Part shown: one piece after another, positions 63,100 through 64,000 of the stretch
How positions within the stretch are numbered: position 1 is the stretch's first letter
Layout: each line of letters starts with the position of its first letter
DNA from: Phenylobacterium koreense
Lineage (GTDB): Bacteria > Pseudomonadota > Alphaproteobacteria > Caulobacterales > Caulobacteraceae
NCBI RefSeq assembly: GCF_040545335.1
Contig: NZ_JBEPLU010000001.1
Span: 868,001 to 932,000 of the forward strand
Direction of reading: 5' to 3'
DNA: 64,000 bases
Program-made: the position numbers and the translations under genes
Notes under the pieces: model-generated
What the model saw: only the letters and a program-made list of their open reading frames with translations
The model's database searches: none
Told to the model about the DNA's origin: nothing

Positions 63100-64000
63100 T
63101 CATCTGAACGGCTCGTCGATGGAAGCCGGCGGCCGCGAGAACCAGCGCGGGCCATTCTCGGTCATGTAGATGCAGTCTTCCAGCCGCACGCCGAACTGGC
63201 CGGGCAGATAGAGCCCCGGCTCGTTCGACAGGCACATGCCGGGCGCCAGCTTCGTCGCCTCGCCATGGACGAAGTTCACCGGCTCGTGGCCGTCCAGACC
63301 GATCCCATGGCCGGTGCGATGCGACAGGCCCGGAAGCTGATAGCGCGGCCCATAGCCCAGGCTCTCGTAGTGGCGGCGCACGGCGTCATCCACCGCCCCG
63401 GCGGCCACGCCAACCTGCGCCCTTTCGAAGGCGATCTGCTGGCCCCGCGCGACCTCCTTCCAGACCTTCCGCTGCGGCGCCGTCGGCTCGCCGAAGACGA
63501 AGGTGCGGGAGATGTCGGACTGATAACCCTCGACCGTGCAGCCGCAGTCCATCAGCACCACCTCGCCGTCGCGGACCGCCTGAGGCTTGCCCGAACCGTG
63601 AGGATAGGCGCTGGCTTCGCCCAGCAGGATCAGGTTGAACTCCGGCCGCCCGCCCAGGGCCACCGTCGCCCGGTCCATCAGGGCCCCGATGTCGGCCGGC
63701 GTCATGCCCCGCTCGACCCTCGCATGGGTGTAGCGATAGGCGCCCAGCGTCACGTCGGCCGCTAGCTGCATCAGCGCGATCTCGGCGGGCGACTTGATCA
63801 TGCGGCAACCCCGCACCACCGGCGCCCCGGATACGAAACGCGCCTCCGGAAGCCGATGGGCCAGGCCGTCGGTCACGAAGAAGCGGACCGTCTCCTCGAC
63901 CCCGACCGTCCCCTTGTCGAGCCTGCGTTCCTTCAGCCAGCGCGCGGCCACCGCCGCCGGATCCTCGTCCTCGTGCCAGACCCGGACCTCCGCCGGAATG
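63100..64000 (-). CDS. M24 family Xaa-Pro peptidase, N-terminus outside window
   Basis: At least 300 residues, open to the window edge. The creatinase-fold metal ligands are visible: VLMDCGCTVEGYQSDISRTF gives the two aspartates (MDCG and SDISRT), GHGIGLDGHEP the histidine, LSNEPGLY and VRLEDC the glutamates. It is a Xaa-Pro aminopeptidase or dipeptidase-like enzyme that cleaves bonds next to proline. The N-terminal creatinase_N domain begins beyond base 64000, so the true start is not seen. Confidence 0.92.
   Translation of the reverse strand, partial: IPAEVRVWHEDEDPAAVAARWLKERRLDKGTVGVEETVRFFVTDGLAHRLPEARFVSGAPVVRGCRMIKSPAEIALMQLAADVTLGAYRYTHARVERGMTPADIGALMDRATVALGGRPEFNLILLGEASAYPHGSGKPQAVRDGEVVLMDCGCTVEGYQSDISRTFVFGEPTAPQRKVWKEVARGQQIAFERAQVGVAAGAVDDAVRRHYESLGYGPRYQLPGLSHRTGHGIGLDGHEPVNFVHGEATKLAPGMCLSNEPGLYLPGQFGVRLEDCIYMTENGPRWFSRPPASIDEPFR

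Overview
The window is 64 kb of visibly GC-rich DNA, densely coded on both strands. It has short intergenic gaps and many 4-nt start/stop overlaps (ATGA, GTGA, TTGA). The gene content points to an alphaproteobacterium of the Caulobacteraceae, perhaps Phenylobacterium: APH-fold homoserine kinase, TIGR02301, DUF2125 and DUF3426 proteins, several TonB-dependent receptors, RegB/RegA, the argH-lptM-lysA order, and a CYP153 next to a flavin monooxygenase. The genus is an inference. No tRNA, rRNA, CRISPR array, insertion sequence, prophage or pseudogene was found. The first and last genes are cut by the window edges.

Layout. 1-14.4 kb is mainly housekeeping and redox genes: thrB-rnhA; an NfeD/SPFH membrane pair; a LysR regulator divergent from pirin and wrbA; nitronate monooxygenase, SDRs, a GFA protein, bdhA, yaaA, a GlcD-like FAD dehydrogenase, a Sua5/TsaC tRNA-modification enzyme, and a cytochrome b561-YceI fusion next to a second YceI. 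14.5-21.7 kb holds an acyl-CoA dehydrogenase, then a Tat-exported M20-like hydrolase with altered metal ligands, a TonB receptor and a prolyl aminopeptidase, which suggests peptide scavenging.

21.7-29.1 kb is the most distinctive region: a second TonB receptor, two tandem paralogous TetR regulators, a CYP153-type P450 and an EthA-type Baeyer-Villiger monooxygenase. Four promoter regions here carry the same 15-17 bp palindrome (TCGAA-N5-TTCGA or one mismatch). This suggests one regulon for uptake plus hydroxylation/oxygenation of a hydrophobic substrate. The P450 leader also carries a perfect 14-bp hairpin.

29.3-39 kb holds a PAS-GGDEF-EAL protein and a bo3-type quinol oxidase operon (cyoABCD-surf1) that runs into its own RegB/RegA-type redox two-component system. 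39.2-50.1 kb holds an MFS transporter, an RTX calcium-binding protein with no transporter nearby, a DUF1254 protein, and a coupled three-gene signalling operon (OmpR-type regulator, LysM-FecR protein, CHASE2 histidine kinase).

50.5-64 kb returns to core functions: an XRE regulator, a cold-shock protein, tlpA divergent from argH-lptM-lysA, a phosphoribosyltransferase, a zinc-ribbon membrane protein, an ftsE-ftsX-ydcF-plsC coupled operon, chaC, DUF2125, an orphan membrane protein of less GC-rich appearance, a DJ-1/PfpI protein and an M24 peptidase.
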